DNA from: SCTD01 sp046593875
GTDB taxonomy: Bacteria > Actinomycetota > Actinomycetes > Mycobacteriales > SCTD01
DNA: 6,282 nucleotides
NCBI GenBank assembly: GCA_046593875.1
Contig: JBKJQQ010000237.1
Location: 1-6,282, forward strand
Direction of reading: 5' to 3'
Shown: positions 5,260 to 6,282 of the stretch, one piece after another
Numbering within the stretch: the first letter of the stretch is position 1
How the letters are laid out: the number at the start of each line of letters is the position of its first letter
The notes under the pieces: model-generated
Told to the model about the DNA's origin: nothing
The model's input: only the letters and a program-made list of their open reading frames with translations
Databases searched by the model: none
Program-made: the position numbers and the translations under genes

Positions 5260-6282
5260 ATGACCACCCGTCGTGTCATGGGCATCGAGACCGAGTACGG
5301 CGTGTCCGTGCCCGGCCAGCCCGCCAGCGGCGCGATGGTCGCCTCCAGCCAGGTCGTGAACGGCTGGGCGAGCGGCATGGCCGACGGTCCTGCGCGAAGC
5401 CGCCGCACCCGCTGGGACTTCGAGGAGGAGAACCCGCTGCGCGACGCGCGCGGGTTCGACGTCGGCGCCGGCATGAGCGACCACGAGCTCGATGACGACC
5501 TGGGGCTCGCGAACGTCATCCTCACCAACGGCGCGCGGCTCTACGTCGACCACGCCCACCCGGAGTACAGCGCGCCGGAGGTCACCAACCCGCGCGACGC
5601 GGTGCTGTGGGACAAGGCGGGGGAGCGGGTCATGGCGACCGCGGCGCAGCGCGCGCTGCAGGTCCCGGGGACGCCGAACATCCTGCTGTACAAGAACAAC
5701 ACCGACAACAAGGGCGCCTCGTACGGTACCCACGAGAACTACCTGATGGCGCGCCGCACGCCCTTCGCCGAGATCGTCCGGCACCTCACGCCGTTCTTCG
5801 TCAGCCGGCAGGTGGTCACGGGTGCGGGGCGGGTCGGCATCGGCCAGGACGGCCGCGACCACGGTTTCCAGCTCAGCCAGCGGGCCGACTTCTTCGAGGT
5901 CGAGGTCGGCCTGGAGACCACGCTCAAGCGGCCGATCATCAACACGCGTGACGAGCCGCACGCCGACCCCGACAAGTACCGCCGGCTGCACGTCATCATC
6001 GGTGACGCCAACCTGTCCGAGATCGCCACGTACCTCAAGGTCGGCACGGCCGCGCTGGTGCTGAGCATGATCGAGTCGGGCTGGCCGATGCCGGACGTCG
6101 AGCTGGCCGGGCCGGTCAGCGCGGTGCACCAGATTTCCCACGATCCCGGACTGAAGGCGCTGGTCCCGCTGGCCGACGGACGTCAGTTCACCGGTCTGGA
6201 CGTGCAACGCGCCTACGCCGAGACCGCCGCCGCCTACGTCGAAGCGACGTACGGCGACGACGTCGACGAGCAGACCGCGGAC
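5260..6282 (+). CDS. dop: Pup deamidase/depupylase Dop, C-terminus cut by window edge
   Basis: Dop converts the C-terminal Gln of Pup to Glu so that the ligase PafA can use it, and it also hydrolyses the isopeptide bond to remove Pup from substrates. It belongs to the carboxylate-amine ligase / glutamine-synthetase-like fold and binds ATP and Mg. The first 341 of about 500 residues are present. Visible marks are MGIETEYG (7-14) with metal-ligand Glu10 and Glu12; the Dop-loop region around 36-66 (ending RTRWDFEEENPLRDARGFD, 49-67), which is absent from PafA and makes this Dop rather than the ligase; YVDHAHPEYSAPE (95-107) with Asp97 at the position of the catalytic Asp of characterised Dops; KNNTDNKGASYGTHENY; and RVGIGQDGRDHGFQ. 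The window ends just after a DDVDEQTAD segment. ATG 5260 is preferred because MTTRRVMGIETEYG matches the usual N-terminus. pup and prcBA would be expected downstream. Confidence 0.96.
   Translation, partial: MTTRRVMGIETEYGVSVPGQPASGAMVASSQVVNGWASGMADGPARSRRTRWDFEEENPLRDARGFDVGAGMSDHELDDDLGLANVILTNGARLYVDHAHPEYSAPEVTNPRDAVLWDKAGERVMATAAQRALQVPGTPNILLYKNNTDNKGASYGTHENYLMARRTPFAEIVRHLTPFFVSRQVVTGAGRVGIGQDGRDHGFQLSQRADFFEVEVGLETTLKRPIINTRDEPHADPDKYRRLHVIIGDANLSEIATYLKVGTAALVLSMIESGWPMPDVELAGPVSAVHQISHDPGLKALVPLADGRQFTGLDVQRAYAETAAAYVEATYGDDVDEQTAD

Noticed and set aside
5212..6207. A 331-codon minus-strand frame opposite dop.
   Set aside because: Same antisense effect; the plus strand encodes Dop with its catalytic motifs throughout.
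5260..6282. Reading the last gene as the Pup ligase PafA.
   Set aside because: The protein carries the Dop-specific loop insertion (about residues 36-66) and the Dop-type N-terminus, and it sits directly after arc as dop does.

Overview
The window is high-GC DNA (about 70% G+C by eye) from an actinobacterium. The diagnosis rests on gene content: a proteasomal AAA ATPase (ARC/Mpa) ending in a proteasome-docking QYL tail, followed at once by Dop, the deamidase/depupylase of the Pup system, with an Rv2118c-type TrmI tRNA methyltransferase upstream. This is the left half of the classical actinobacterial Pup-proteasome locus. The genes pup, prcB and prcA would be expected to the right of the window. 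I cannot name the genus; the proteins look closer to those I remember from Streptomyces than to mycobacterial ones.

Layout. Positions 1-917 (minus strand) hold a fumarylacetoacetate hydrolase family protein that runs off the left edge with only its 3' end missing. A short divergent gap (918-958) separates it from a rightward run of five genes: a 114-residue Rossmann-like protein of unknown function (959-1303), a membrane site-2 protease with a C-terminal CBS-like module (1314-2435), trmI (2448-3374), arc/mpa (3449-5215, with an alternative start at 3437) and dop (5260 to the right edge, truncated at 341 residues). The gaps between the rightward genes are 10, 12, about 74 and 44 nt, so operon-like co-transcription is plausible. 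There is no gene-free stretch over 300 bases, and I saw no RNA gene, insertion sequence, CRISPR array or long repeat.

How the genes work together. ARC/Mpa recognises pupylated proteins, unfolds them and feeds them into the 20S proteasome. Dop deamidates Pup-Gln to Pup-Glu before ligation and also removes Pup from substrates. TrmI makes m1A58 in tRNA and is a recurrent genomic neighbour without a known direct role in pupylation. The site-2 protease adds a membrane-proteolysis activity, but its substrate is unknown.

The least explained items are the small 959-1303 gene, the linked site-2 protease, and a recurring TANNNT element 6-9 nt upstream of three start codons that lack Shine-Dalgarno sequences. 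That pattern suggests leaderless internal promoters, two of which overlap the stop codon of the previous gene. I found no wholly new system; most of the window is a well-known locus with some under-studied members.
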